From contig NZ_CP080647.1 of the NCBI RefSeq assembly GCF_019599145.1, forward strand, positions 5,394,001 to 5,458,000: a stretch of 64,000 nt of DNA, given 5' to 3'. This DNA comes from Streptomyces akebiae. GTDB lineage: Bacteria > Actinomycetota > Actinomycetes > Streptomycetales > Streptomycetaceae. The translations under genes were made by a program, and so were the position numbers. The notes beneath the pieces were generated by a model. It saw nothing but the letters and a program-made list of their open reading frames with translations, searched no databases and had not been told where the DNA came from. Below are positions 24,105 through 33,544 of this stretch, piece by piece (within the stretch, counting starts at the first letter, position 1; each line of letters opens with the position of its first letter).

Positions 24105-25235
24105 GTGGGGCAGCGAGAGGGCGCGAAGGACATGCGGGAGCCGGGTGGGCGTCGGTTCTCGTACGCCCGTACGCTCGCCCGCGCCCTTCCCGTGCTGTTG
24201 ATCGCCGTCGGGCTCTTCTACGACCACTTCACCCCGCGCGAGTTCACCGCGGTGCCCTTCTTCACCGCCGCGCCCCTGGTGACGGCCCCGCTCTTCACGC
24301 TGTACGGCACGGTGATCGTCGGCGCCGTGTCGGTGGCCGGCATCAGCGCCGTACGCGTCTATTACGAAGACTCCGGCCACGAGGACGCGATCACCGAGAT
24401 CGTCACGGTCGCCACCGTCGCCGTACTGGCCGTCCTGATCAACCGCCTCGTCCGCCGCAGCGACGCCCGCCTCGCCACGGCCCGGGAGGTCGCCGAGGCC
24501 GCCCAGCGGGCCGTACTGCCGGTGCCGCAGGAGCGGATCGGCGGGCTGGAGATCGCCGCGCGGTACGAGGCCGCGCAGGCCGGGGCGTCGATCGGCGGCG
24601 ATCTGTACGCGGTGCAGGACTCACCCCACGGCGTACGGCTGATCGTCGGCGACGTACGCGGCAAGGGGCTGGGGGCGGTGTCGGCGGTGGCGGTGCTGAT
24701 CGGGGCGTTCCGGGAGGCGGCCGAGCAGGAGGCGACGCTCGAAGCGGTGGTCCAGCGGCTGGAACGGGCGCTGGCCCGGGAGGGGACGCGGCGGGAGGCC
24801 ACGCGAAGGGACGCGGCGGTGGAGTTCGAGGGGTTCGTGACGGCCGTGCTCGCGGAGTTCCCGCACGGCGCGGGCCACGCCCGGATCGTCAACCGGGGCC
24901 ACCCCTCCCCCCTGATGCTGCACGCCGACGGCACCCTGTGCACGCTGGACGCCCCGCAGCCCGCGCTGCCGCTCGGCATGGACGACCTGGGCACCTGGCC
25001 CGACCGCGCGGAGGACACCGTGTTCCCGCCCGGAGCCACGCTGCTCTTCTACACCGACGGCCTCTCCGAGGCGCGGGACGCGCACGGCGTCTTCTACGAC
25101 CCGGCCGCACGCCTCGCCGGCCGTGTCTTCACCGCCCCGCGCACCCTGCTGACGACGCTCGCGGAGGAGGTGCGCCGACACACGGGTGACCGCACCACGG
25201 ACGACATGGCCCTCCTGGCGGTCCGCCGCCCTTGA
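24105..25235 (+). CDS. Membrane-anchored PP2C/SpoIIE-type protein phosphatase
   Basis: A 376-residue protein with three to four N-terminal membrane segments (LPVLLIAVGLFYDHF, FTAAPLVTAPLFTLYGTVIV, ITEIVTVATVAVLAVLI) and a cytosolic RsbU/SpoIIE-type phosphatase domain. Metal-binding motifs are ASIGGDLYAV, LIVGDVRGKG, GHPSPLML, LLFYTDGLSEARD and TDDMALLAV. It probably dephosphorylates an anti-anti-sigma factor. The start is GTG 24105 or ATG 24132; neither has an ideal ribosome binding site. No sensory domain other than the membrane part is visible. Monocistronic. Confidence 0.85.
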   Translation: MGQREGAKDMREPGGRRFSYARTLARALPVLLIAVGLFYDHFTPREFTAVPFFTAAPLVTAPLFTLYGTVIVGAVSVAGISAVRVYYEDSGHEDAITEIVTVATVAVLAVLINRLVRRSDARLATAREVAEAAQRAVLPVPQERIGGLEIAARYEAAQAGASIGGDLYAVQDSPHGVRLIVGDVRGKGLGAVSAVAVLIGAFREAAEQEATLEAVVQRLERALAREGTRREATRRDAAVEFEGFVTAVLAEFPHGAGHARIVNRGHPSPLMLHADGTLCTLDAPQPALPLGMDDLGTWPDRAEDTVFPPGATLLFYTDGLSEARDAHGVFYDPAARLAGRVFTAPRTLLTTLAEEVRRHTGDRTTDDMALLAVRRP

Positions 25236-25499
25236 GGTGCCGAGGCCACCGAGATCGCCGCCCGCACCGTGCCCCCCGAGTACCGATGTCACTGAGCGTG
25301 TCCGTCCAGCCGTTCTCCGTATAACAACTGACGACACGTCAGGGCGACTGTTACTCGTGAGTCAAGGTCAACTCGCCCGTTTTCGGCCCCTCATGACCCG
25401 TAAAGTCCAGCGGGAAAGCCGGAACGATCATTAAGAACAGCTTGGAATGGAGTACTCGCGTCTATTAACGTTCGATAACGCAGCGCGGTCGTCCCAGCC

Positions 25500-25665
25500 G
25501 TCACAAGAGACGGCTCCGTGCTCACGCGTCGAATCCCGCAAGGGAACCGGGGAACCACCACCCTGGGGTGAATCGCACGGAAACCGCCGTGGCAGTACGC
25601 ACGACCGGTTTACGCGCGTAGGAGACCTTCCTGCTCCGAACCCGTCAGCTAACCCGGTAGGCGAA
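25500..25665 (+). ncRNA. ydaO-type c-di-AMP riboswitch
   Basis: The leader of the M23 peptidase gene contains the conserved ydaO blocks in order: GAATCCCGCAAGGGAACCGG with GGAACCACC, then CTGGGGTGAATCGCACGG, and distally TCCGAACCCGTCAGCTAACC followed by CGGTAGGCG. It ends 23 bp before the GTG start, close to the ribosome binding site. In Streptomyces this riboswitch class controls resuscitation-promoting factors and cell-wall hydrolases, where c-di-AMP lowers expression. The 5' boundary is approximate. The upstream 25236-25499 has no gene; a CTGACG-ACA-CGTCAG inverted repeat is at about 25328-25342. Confidence 0.85.
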
Positions 25666-25688
25666 AAGGAAGGAAGGAGTACGCCCAC

Positions 25689-26750
25689 GTGGCGTCGAAC
25701 CGGTCCGCGACCGAAGCCCCGTTCGTGCCGACCCAACGCGACGGCGAGAGCCAGACGTTCGGCTACGGCAGCTACAACAGCGACAACGAGGGCCCCTGGC
25801 AGGAGTGGAATCCGGGCGAGGACACCCTGCGCCCCGTCCGCGGCCGGCATCGCGTCGCCAAGAAGAGCGGCGTACTCGCACGGGGCGGACTGGCCCGCAG
25901 CTCCACCGTTCTCGGCGTCGGTGTCATAGCCGCCGTCAGCGGTGCCGGGATGGCCAGCGCGCAGTCCGGCAAGGCCCCGGTCTCCATATCGATGCCCGAC
26001 ATGCCGAACGTCGGCTCGGTCTTCGAGGACGAGCCCGACGAGCCGGAGCCCCAGGGCTCCTCCTCCCCCCTCAGCAGCGCGGGTCTGATCGCCGCCGACA
26101 CCGAGCAGGGCACCGCCGACGCCGGCGAGGCGCTGCGCGCCCGCATCATGGCGCAGGCCGAGTCCCAGCAGGACGCCTTCGACAAGGCCGCCGCCGAGGC
26201 CGCGCAGACCGCCGCCGCGGAGAAGGCCGCCGAGCAGGCGGCCAAGGAGAAGAAGGAAGCCGAGGCCAAGGAGGCGGCCGCCCAGAAGAAGGCGGAGGAG
26301 GAGGCCGCGGCCAAGAAGGAAGCCGAGCGCCTCGCCGCCCTGGCCAAGCAGTTCACCCTTCCCACCTCCTCGTACACCCTCACCTCCACCTTCGGTCAGG
26401 CCGGCCCGTACTGGTCCTCCGGCTACCACACCGGCCTCGACTTCGCGGCCCCCACCGGCACCCTCATCAAGGCCGTCCACAGCGGCACCATCACGCAGGC
26501 CGGCTACGAGGGCTCCTACGGCTACAAGACCGTCCTCACTCTCGATGACGGCACCGAGATCTGGTACGCCCACCAGTCCTCCATCGGCGTCAGCGTCGGC
26601 CAGAAGGTCGCCACCGGGGACGTCATCGGCCGCGTCGGTGCCACCGGCAACGTCACCGGCGCCCACCTCCACATGGAGGTCCACCCCGGCGGCTCCAGCA
26701 GCGGCATCGACCCGGCGGCCTGGCTCCGCAGCAAGGGCCTCACCCCGTAG
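25689..26750 (+). CDS. M23 (lysostaphin/LytM-type) peptidoglycan endopeptidase
   Basis: A 353-residue, probably exported protein. A hydrophobic segment (SSTVLGVGVIAAVSGAGMASA, about residues 75-95) follows a long charged N-terminus. A coiled-coil Ala/Glu/Lys-rich region (about 135-220) precedes the M23 domain. Zinc ligands are in HTGLDF and HLHMEVH, with WYAHQS between. The GTG at 25689 has GGAAGGAG upstream. The gene is under a c-di-AMP riboswitch, which ties wall turnover to second-messenger level. A hairpin at 26779-26810 ends the transcript. Confidence 0.92.
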   Translation: MASNRSATEAPFVPTQRDGESQTFGYGSYNSDNEGPWQEWNPGEDTLRPVRGRHRVAKKSGVLARGGLARSSTVLGVGVIAAVSGAGMASAQSGKAPVSISMPDMPNVGSVFEDEPDEPEPQGSSSPLSSAGLIAADTEQGTADAGEALRARIMAQAESQQDAFDKAAAEAAQTAAAEKAAEQAAKEKKEAEAKEAAAQKKAEEEAAAKKEAERLAALAKQFTLPTSSYTLTSTFGQAGPYWSSGYHTGLDFAAPTGTLIKAVHSGTITQAGYEGSYGYKTVLTLDDGTEIWYAHQSSIGVSVGQKVATGDVIGRVGATGNVTGAHLHMEVHPGGSSSGIDPAAWLRSKGLTP

Positions 26751-26778
26751 CCCGCCGCCACCCCACACAGAACCAGCG

Positions 26779-26810
26779 ACGCCGCGTCCGCCCTCGGGCC
26801 CACGCGGCGT
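26779..26810 (+). terminator. Terminator after the M23 peptidase gene
   Basis: ACGCCGCGT (26779-26787) pairs with ACGCGGCGT (26802-26810) and is followed by TCGTCTTGTT. It lies 29 bp past the stop codon. Confidence 0.7.
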
Positions 26811-26843
26811 TCGTCTTGTTCTCCCGGAGAAGGGACGGCAAGC

Positions 26844-27407
26844 ATGGCGAAGAGCGCACTCCTGGTGATGGACGTCCAACGGGACGTCGTGGCCATCGCC
26901 GACGACGGTTCCGGATATCTGCCGCGCCTGCGCAGGGCGATCGACGGAGCCCGGGCGGCCGACATTCCCGTGATCTACGTGGTGATGGGGTTACGGCCGG
27001 GCGATCCGCAGGTCAGCCCCCGCAACAAGGTGATGGCGAACGTCCTGCGGGCCGGCCTGTTCACCGAGGGTGAGCCCGGCACCGAGATCCACGACGACGT
27101 CGCGCCCCGGCAGGGCGAGGTCGTGGTCACCAAGAGACGGGGAAGCGCGTTCTCGGGCAGCGACCTCGACCTGGTGCTCAGGGCCCGCGACATCGACAGC
27201 CTCGTCCTCACCGGCATCGCCACCAGCGCCGTGGTGCTGTCCACCCTGTGGCACGCCGTCGACCTGGACTTCGGCCTCACGGTCCTGGCGGACGCCTGCC
27301 TCGACACCGACCCCGAGGTCCACGCGATGCTCACCGAGAGGCTGTTCCCGCAGTGGGCCGAGGTCCTCACCGTCGAGGGCTGGCTCGGGGCCATCGCGCC
27401 GCGTTAG
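26844..27407 (+). CDS. Isochorismatase-superfamily protein lacking the catalytic cysteine
   Basis: A 187-residue protein with the isochorismatase fold: ALLVMDVQRDVVAIADDGSG (Asp of the triad), VVVTKRRGSAFSGSDLDLVL (Lys of the triad) and GIATSAVVLSTLWHAVDLDF. In cysteine hydrolases the last segment reads GxxTxxCV; here the Cys position is Val, as in a subgroup of actinobacterial homologues and similar in principle to isochorismatases that need no Cys. So it could hydrolyse a vinyl ether or be a binding protein, not an amidase. The start has GAAGGGA 8 nt upstream. Confidence 0.85.
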   Translation: MAKSALLVMDVQRDVVAIADDGSGYLPRLRRAIDGARAADIPVIYVVMGLRPGDPQVSPRNKVMANVLRAGLFTEGEPGTEIHDDVAPRQGEVVVTKRRGSAFSGSDLDLVLRARDIDSLVLTGIATSAVVLSTLWHAVDLDFGLTVLADACLDTDPEVHAMLTERLFPQWAEVLTVEGWLGAIAPR

Positions 27408-27556
27408 CGCGCGCCGTGCCGGTGGCGATGGGGAATGCGGGTGGCGTCCGGTCCGATCGTTGACCTCGGAGAGGACGTCTCTTCGCAAGCTGGGCAGATC
27501 CGAGCGCCGCCGGGGCGGTGGGCCGACGGCGTCACCAACCTCTCCGAACGGCACAC

Positions 27557-28918
27557 CTAGGGCCCTCCTGAGAGATAGGGGTTGTACGCGGGATACGACA
27601 CCGCCCCGTGGACCACGGGCTGCGCGTACACCGACCCGTACCCCCCGAACGCCCCGTACCCGTACCCATGTCCGTACCCGTACCCGTACGCGTACTTCGC
27701 CCCGACCTCCCGCCCGGCATAGCCCATGGCCGGCCGAGCCAGCTCCCGCCTCCGCCACAGCTCGAACAGCAACTCGCGCTCCCGGAGCGCGAAGTCACTC
27801 CCCGCCCGCCCTCGCAACCCCCGATACCGGTGGAAGGCCAGCTTCGTCGCGTACACCTCGTACTCCGCGATCGACCGGGCCCCCGCCTTCCCGAAGTGAT
27901 GCGCCGCGTACTCCCGCGCCACCCGCCGAGCCCGCATCGACCCCAGGACATACGGCTCGACCGGCGTCAGCCACCCCGCGGCCGCGTACGCGGGCAACCC
28001 CTCCCGCACGGTCCGCAACTCCCGCTGCCGAGCCCAGATCACCCACCAGGTCAGCAACCCGAACGCCGGCACCATGAACGCCGCGTACACCGCGAAGAAT
28101 CCGAACTCGCCGAACGTCGCCGACCCGTTCCAGACCGAGTGCATCCCCATGGCGAGCAGGAGTCCGCCCAGCGGTACGAGCACCCGCCGCCCCCGCTGCC
28201 ACTCCGCGGAGAACGCCGCCACCCCGAACCCGATCCCCGTCAACACGGTGAACAGGGGATGCGCGAACGGCGACATGATCACCCGCACGAAGAACGTGGC
28301 CGCGGTGACCGACGCGAGGCCGCTCCCCCCGCTGAGCTGGTCCGTCCCGAAGGCGGTCCCCAGATACAGGATGTTCTCGGTGAACGCGAATCCCGTCGCG
28401 GTGAAGCCCGCGATCACCACGCCGTCCACGACCCCGGTGAAGTCCCGTCTCCTGAAGAGGAAGACCAGCAGGACGGCGGCGGCCTTGGCGGTCTCCTCGA
28501 CCACGGGAGCTATGACGGTGGCACCCAGGGTGTCGGCGTGCGAGGGGTCGGCCGTGGCCGTCGCTATCCACCGCGTCGCGAAGCTGTTCGCCACGATGGC
28601 TATCAGCGCCGCCGCACACGCTCCCCAGGCGAACGCGAACACCAGGTTCCGCCAGGGCCCGGGCTCCACGCGGTCCAGCCACCGGAACGCCGCCATGAGC
28701 AGGGGTACGGGCAGCACCGCGAGCCCCAGCCCGACGAGAAACCCCTCCGTGCCGGTCTGTTCGCGGACGAGCGCGAGGATGACGAGCCCGGAGACCGCGA
28801 GCAGACCTATCAGCGCCCCGTATCTGACGCTCTTCCGCTGCCACCAGCGGGTGGGCCTGAACACATACCCACCGGTCGGGCCGCTGGGGTGCGTCGGGTA
28901 GGGGGAACTGGTGGCCAT
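27557..28918 (-). CDS. PrsW-family intramembrane metalloprotease
   Basis: A 453-residue membrane protein with about eight to nine helices and PrsW motifs: APVVEETAKAAAVL (EExxK), TGFAFTENILYLG (the FxxxEN motif), HPLFTVLTGIGFGVA and GMHSVWNGSA (zinc-ligand histidines). PrsW-type proteases cleave membrane anti-sigma factors (site-1-like). The long cytosolic tail ends in a Gly-Tyr repeat (AYGYGYGHGYGYGAFGGYG), which is unusual. The start at 28918 is supported by AGGGT upstream. It neighbours trmB on the same strand, 77 bp away. Confidence 0.88.
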   Translation of the reverse strand: MATSSPYPTHPSGPTGGYVFRPTRWWQRKSVRYGALIGLLAVSGLVILALVREQTGTEGFLVGLGLAVLPVPLLMAAFRWLDRVEPGPWRNLVFAFAWGACAAALIAIVANSFATRWIATATADPSHADTLGATVIAPVVEETAKAAAVLLVFLFRRRDFTGVVDGVVIAGFTATGFAFTENILYLGTAFGTDQLSGGSGLASVTAATFFVRVIMSPFAHPLFTVLTGIGFGVAAFSAEWQRGRRVLVPLGGLLLAMGMHSVWNGSATFGEFGFFAVYAAFMVPAFGLLTWWVIWARQRELRTVREGLPAYAAAGWLTPVEPYVLGSMRARRVAREYAAHHFGKAGARSIAEYEVYATKLAFHRYRGLRGRAGSDFALRERELLFELWRRRELARPAMGYAGREVGAKYAYGYGYGHGYGYGAFGGYGSVYAQPVVHGAVSYPAYNPYLSGGP

Positions 28919-28995
28919 TGCATTGACCCTAACGAGGGACGGGCGCCGCCCGCGACGGCGCGTGGTACGCCCCGCCGGGCTGTGAAGGCAGGTCG

Positions 28996-29865
28996 TCAGG
29001 CGCCTGTGGGGGGCAGTTCGGACTGCTGCTTCTGCTCCTGCTTCCGCTTCTGGTTCCGCTCCTGCTCACGCTGCTGTACGCGGCGGAAGAGCAGATCGTT
29101 CACCACATGACCCTTGTCCAGTCCCTGCCCCTCGAAACGGGTCAGCGGCCGGAAGCCGGGACGTGGCGCGAACCCGCCGTCGGCCCGGGTGTTCTCGAAC
29201 TCGGGGTGCGCGGTGAGCACTTCCAGCATCTGCTCGGCGTACGGCTCCCAGTCCGTCGCGCAGTGCACGATCGCCCCCGGCCTGAGCCGGGACGCGGCGA
29301 GGGTGAGGAATTCCGGTTGGATGAGCCGTCGCTTGTGGTGACGCTTCTTGGGCCAGGGGTCGGGGAAGTAGACCCGCAGCCCGTCCAGCGAGTCGGGCGG
29401 GAGCATCTCCCGCAGCAGGATGATCGCGTCGCCGTTGGCGACCCGGACGTTGGACAGGCCGGCCTGGTCCGCGAGGTTCAGCAGATTGCCCTGGCCCGGC
29501 GTGTGCACATCCACGGCGAGGACATTGGTCTCCGGGTCGGCGGCGGCCATCCGCGCGGTCGCCTCGCCCATCCCGAAGCCGATCTCCAGCACGACCGGCT
29601 GGTCGTTCCCGAACAGCTCGGCGAGATCCAGCGCCCGCCCGTCGATGTCGAGCCCCCACTTGGGCCACAGCCGCTGCAGGGCGTCCGCCTGCCCGGCCGT
29701 CACCCGGCTCCGCCGCGGCTGGAAACTCCGGATCCGCCGCTCGAAGTGCGACCCGGCGGGATCCGCCTTGGGCCCGTCGGGAAACCGAGGTTCCCCCTTG
29801 GCACGGGCGTGCCGAAGGGAGGCACCGGGGGTGCGGGGCTCAGGGGCATCGGTGGAGTCAGACAC
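28996..29865 (-). CDS. trmB: tRNA (guanine-N7-)-methyltransferase
   Basis: A 289-residue SAM-dependent enzyme that methylates G46 of tRNA. Motifs: VVLEIGFGMGEATARMAAAD (SAM-binding GxGxGE), LAVDVHTPGQGNLL, VANGDAIILLREML and the TrmB-specific RVYFPDPWPKKRHHKRRLIQ, then VHCATDWEPYAEQMLEV. The C-terminal tail is Gln/Arg/Lys-rich (QQREQERNQKRKQEQKQQ), longer than in Escherichia coli. GTG start at 29865. Syntenic with the S. coelicolor order trmB, lhgO, sporulation-associated regulator. Confidence 0.93.
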   Translation of the reverse strand: MSDSTDAPEPRTPGASLRHARAKGEPRFPDGPKADPAGSHFERRIRSFQPRRSRVTAGQADALQRLWPKWGLDIDGRALDLAELFGNDQPVVLEIGFGMGEATARMAAADPETNVLAVDVHTPGQGNLLNLADQAGLSNVRVANGDAIILLREMLPPDSLDGLRVYFPDPWPKKRHHKRRLIQPEFLTLAASRLRPGAIVHCATDWEPYAEQMLEVLTAHPEFENTRADGGFAPRPGFRPLTRFEGQGLDKGHVVNDLLFRRVQQREQERNQKRKQEQKQQSELPPTGA

Positions 29866-29972
29866 AGTTCCACAATTTTACGACTCCTGACGGAGGCGGC
29901 TCCCTCGTGCCCGTCTCCATGCCCGTCCCCACGCCCGTGCCCACGCCGGGCACCGCTCGCCCGAACGCCCTC

Positions 29973-31184
29973 TCACGCCCCGGCCAGCGCGGCCAAGGCC
30001 CTCGCCCCGACCTCCCGCCCGATGGGCAGCGAAGCGGTGGCCGCGGGCGAAGGCGCGTTCAGCACGTGGACGGCCCGCGCGCTCTCGCGGATCAGGAAGT
30101 CGTCCACGAGGGTCCCGTCCCGCAGCACCGCCTGCGCCCGCACCCCTGCGGCCGCAGGCACGAGATCGCCCTCCGAGACCTCCGGCAACAGCCGCCGCAC
30201 CGCTTGGGTGAAGGCCTTCTTGGACACGGACCGCCGAAGCTCCCCGGCCCCGTACCGCCAGTGCCGCCGCGCTATCCGCCAGGAGCCGGGCCACGTCAGC
30301 GTCGCCCCCAGCTCCCGGGGCCGTACCGTCCCCCACCCGTACCCCTCCCGGGCCAGGGCGGGCACGGCGTTGGGTCCGATGTGGACGCCTCCGTCGATCC
30401 CCCGGGTCAGATGCACCCCGAGGAACGGGAACGCCGGATCGGGCACCGGGTACACGAGTCCACGCACCAGCTCGGGCCGCGCCAGCTCGTAGTACTCCCC
30501 CCGGAACGGCACGATCCGCATCCCGGGGTCGTCCCCGGTCAGCCGGGCGACCTCGTCGCAGTGCAGCCCGGCGCAGTTCACCAGGACCCGCCCCCGTACG
30601 ACGTCACCGCCGCGCACCCGCACGGCGACCCCCAGTGACGCCCGCCGGTCGATCCGCTCGACCTCGGCGCCGTAGCGGATCTCGGCGCCGGACGCGCGGG
30701 CGAGCTGACGGGCGACCCCCACGAAGTCACAGATCCCGGTGGTGCCGACGTGTATGGCCGCGAGCCCGCGCACCTCCGGCTCGTACTCGGCGATCTGGGC
30801 GGCGCCCAGCTCCCGCACCGGAATGCCGTTCTCCCGTCCGCGCTGGACCAGCGCGTGCAGCCGGGGCAGCTCGGACCGCTCCGTGGCGACGATCAGCTTC
30901 CCGGTGACGGCGTGGTCGATGCCGTACTCGGCGCAGAACTTCACCATCTCGGCGGCGCCCTTGACCGCGTACCGCGCCTTCAGCGACCCCGGCCGGTAGT
31001 AGATCCCGCTGTGGATGACGCCGCTGTTCCGCCCGGTCTGGTGCCGGGCCGGCCCCGGCTCCTTCTCCAGCACGGTGACCCGCGTGCCCGGCGCCGCCCG
31101 CGTGATCGCGTACGCCGTCGACAGCCCGACGATCCCGCCGCCGACCACGAGCACATCACAGTCGTAAGCGCCCTGGCTCCGCAC
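29973..31184 (-). CDS. lhgO: L-2-hydroxyglutarate oxidase (FAD-dependent)
   Basis: A 403-residue DAO-family flavoprotein. The N-terminus DVLVVGGGIVGLSTAYAI is the FAD-binding GxGxxG. LEKEPGPARHQTGRNSGVIH and SGIYYRPGSLKARYA are LhgO-type signatures. The C-terminus has FLGVHLTRGIDGGVHIGPNA and HVLNAPSPAATASLPIG. It would oxidise L-2-hydroxyglutarate to 2-oxoglutarate, a metabolite-repair reaction. I chose GTG 31184 because GGGAGG lies 8 nt upstream; an in-frame GTG at 31268 also exists. Confidence 0.88.
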   Translation of the reverse strand: MRSQGAYDCDVLVVGGGIVGLSTAYAITRAAPGTRVTVLEKEPGPARHQTGRNSGVIHSGIYYRPGSLKARYAVKGAAEMVKFCAEYGIDHAVTGKLIVATERSELPRLHALVQRGRENGIPVRELGAAQIAEYEPEVRGLAAIHVGTTGICDFVGVARQLARASGAEIRYGAEVERIDRRASLGVAVRVRGGDVVRGRVLVNCAGLHCDEVARLTGDDPGMRIVPFRGEYYELARPELVRGLVYPVPDPAFPFLGVHLTRGIDGGVHIGPNAVPALAREGYGWGTVRPRELGATLTWPGSWRIARRHWRYGAGELRRSVSKKAFTQAVRRLLPEVSEGDLVPAAAGVRAQAVLRDGTLVDDFLIRESARAVHVLNAPSPAATASLPIGREVGARALAALAGA

Positions 31185-31307
31185 GCGCCCCACCTCCCGA
31201 CTCCGATAGTGCACTGCACCACTGACAATGCCCTCAAACCCGGAAGCCGCCCACATGGCGCTGGTCACGTTCTCCGCATGCCGGCCGCACGAAGCCGCGC
31301 TCCGGCA

Positions 31308-31364
31308 GGGGCGCGGGGAACTGCGCGGGGAACCGCGCGATCAAACCCGACGCACCCGCACCCG
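31308..31364. repeat. Dispersed intergenic repeat, copy 1
   Basis: GGGGCGCGGGGAACTGCGCG followed by a second GCGGGGAACCGCGCG and then CGCACCCGCACCCG. A related sequence lies at 38796-38845. From memory this motif family is frequent between genes in many Streptomyces genomes. The function is not known. Confidence 0.55.
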
Positions 31365-31405
31365 CCAAAGCACCCCGAACCCGGCAGACGAGTAGGCACC
31401 CGACC

Positions 31406-32830
31406 CTAGGCCGGCGTCATCAACAACGGCCGCGCCCTCTCCCGCAGCTCGATGACCCGCGGCTCGTCCCCGTACGGCTCCAGCCGATGCAGCAGATCCT
31501 TCACGTACTCGGTCGTGCGCGCGGACGAAATGCGCCCCGCGACCTCCACCGCCCGCACTCCCTGCTCACACGCCGCGTCGAGATTCCCGGACTCCAGCTC
31601 GGCAACCGCGGACACGACAAGCCGCAGCCCGTGCGACCGCACGAACTCCTCCGTCGGCCGCGACAGCGCCTGCTCGGTGAAGCGGCGCACCTGACGCGGC
31701 GCCTTGAGGTCGCGGTAGCACTCGGCCGCGTCCGCGGCGAACCGGTCGTACCCGTAGAACCCGAGCCAGCTCGGGTCGTGGTCGCCGTCCCGGGCCCGCT
31801 CCAGCCACCCCTCGGCGGCCTTGAGGGCCGCCCCGGCCGCTGCCGCGTCGCCCGCGCGGGCGTGCGCCCTCGCCTCGACGAGCCGGAAGAAGCTCATCGT
31901 GCGCGCGGTGGCGAGCCCCCGGTTGCGCTCCAGCGCGGCCTGCGCGAGGTCGACGCCCTCGTCCCCGAAGCCCCGGTAGGTCGCCTGCAACGACATCGTC
32001 GCCAGCACGTACCCGCCCAGCGGCACGTCGGCCGCGGCCCGAGCCAGTCGCAGCGCCTGGATGTAGTACCGCTGCGCGGCCTCCTGTTGACCCGTGTCAA
32101 AGGCCATCCAGCCGGCGAGGCGGGTGAGTTCGGCGGAGGCTCCGAAGAGCGCGCGGCCGACTTCGTCGGAGTACGAACCGAGCAGCAGCGGCGCCGCCTC
32201 GACCCGCAGGCACTCCGGCACCATCGACGAACGCCAGTCGCCGCCTCCGTACTTGGAGTCCCAGCGCCTGGCGTCCTCGGCGGCCTCCCGCAGCTTCCGC
32301 ACATCGCTGTGGCCGACCTTCAGCGGCGACCCGGAGCCCTCAGCGGAGCCCGCTTCGCGCGCCACCGAACTGTCGGCCGGGGTTATGAGCCAGCGTGACG
32401 CGGGTGTCGCGTACGCGCTCACCGCGAACGATCCGGCGAGGGACTGCCAGATGCCACCGGTGCCCGCGCGGCGCCCGGCGAGGTCGAGGCGGTAGAGCTC
32501 CGTCGCCGCGCGCACCGCCTGTCCGACGTCACGGGGGAAGGCGAGGCCCACTTCGGGGGCGGGATCCGCGTCCGCCAGGCCGATCTCGTGGAGCGGCACC
32601 GGGCGGCCGAGCTTCTGCCCGATCGCGGCCGCGATGAGATGCGGCGCGGCCCCCTGGGGGACCATGCCCTTGGAGACCCACCGCGCCACCGAGGTCTTGT
32701 CGTAGCGAAGTGTCAACCCGCGTTGGGCGCCAAGATCGTTGACGCGACGCGCGAGGCCTGCGTTGCTGATTCCCGCGAGGGCGAGAACGGCGCCGAGCTT
32801 TTCGTTCGGCCCGCGTTGCTCCCTGGACAT
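31406..32830 (-). CDS. Sporulation-associated TPR regulator (NsdA-like family)
   Basis: A 474-residue protein. The N-terminal about 60 residues look like a divergent XRE-type helix-turn-helix ([20 protein letters not shown], then [13 protein letters not shown]). The rest is helical with TPR-like pairs ([40 protein letters not shown] and so on). Streptomyces proteins of this kind are negative or positive regulators of sporulation and antibiotics, and the S. coelicolor orthologue by position is annotated as sporulation-associated (memory). The start ATG 32830 has GAGGGGTG upstream; the longer frame to 33040 lacks conserved features. Confidence 0.75.
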   Translation of the reverse strand: MSREQRGPNEKLGAVLALAGISNAGLARRVNDLGAQRGLTLRYDKTSVARWVSKGMVPQGAAPHLIAAAIGQKLGRPVPLHEIGLADADPAPEVGLAFPRDVGQAVRAATELYRLDLAGRRAGTGGIWQSLAGSFAVSAYATPASRWLITPADSSVAREAGSAEGSGSPLKVGHSDVRKLREAAEDARRWDSKYGGGDWRSSMVPECLRVEAAPLLLGSYSDEVGRALFGASAELTRLAGWMAFDTGQQEAAQRYYIQALRLARAAADVPLGGYVLATMSLQATYRGFGDEGVDLAQAALERNRGLATARTMSFFRLVEARAHARAGDAAAAGAALKAAEGWLERARDGDHDPSWLGFYGYDRFAADAAECYRDLKAPRQVRRFTEQALSRPTEEFVRSHGLRLVVSAVAELESGNLDAACEQGVRAVEVAGRISSARTTEYVKDLLHRLEPYGDEPRVIELRERARPLLMTPA

Positions 32831-33544
32831 TGCGCCACCCCTCGAACAGACGGCTGCCGCGGCGGCATAGGCACGCGGCATTCGTAAACCCAGCGTAGTT
32901 CGCCGCATCCCAAGCGTTAAGGGGCCCAAATCCGGATGGCGGGATTGTGGTCCGTACGAAAGTGCGGGCGGAGTACGGAGTGTTGTCACGTGCTCCCGTT
33001 GTGTGGCCGTGCGCCTGTCCGTGCGCTCTTCTCCGGCCACCGGGGGAGCGGTTCCATGGTTGTGCGTGGGTCGGCCCGCTGTACTGGATCCAGTGGGCTG
33101 GGGGACACCGCCGCCTACATCCCCGCGGGCGGCGGACCGGTCCGGGGGGCGAACTCCGCCTCCCGGACTGTGCGTTGACGCTGAGTCGCCATCGGGGGTG
33201 GAGCGAGGATCGGGTGAACTCCGCCCTTCGTGGCCGATTTGGCTGAAAATCGACGGTGGTCGTCGAGGGTGAATACCGCCCCGACCACGTCTCTTGAGGG
33301 CGCGTTAGGTGTTTTGGGGGAGCGTACCGGGGGCGCATTCACGTCGTAGACCCGGGGTCCTCCTTTGTCGACCACCCCTCCTCAGGGGCGACTTGAGGGT
33401 GTGACGGGGGAGCGCTCTAGGCGCCCCAGGGGCGCACTTGCCGGTGCGCAAGCCGCACTGCGCGCCCTCCGACAGGCCTCCTTCGTGGCAGCATGGGAGC
33501 CGTTCGTACGGTGCACCGGTTGTCCACAGCCTGTGGAGGCGTCG
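32831..33544. other. Divergent intergenic region between regulator and asparagine-synthase-like gene
   Basis: No gene is seen in about 710 bp. TTGACG at 33175-33180 is a possible -35. An imperfect palindromic stretch lies around GGGGCGC / GCGCCCC at 33400-33435. The region probably holds promoters for the two divergent genes; frames crossing it lack a ribosome binding site and protein-like composition. Confidence 0.35.
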
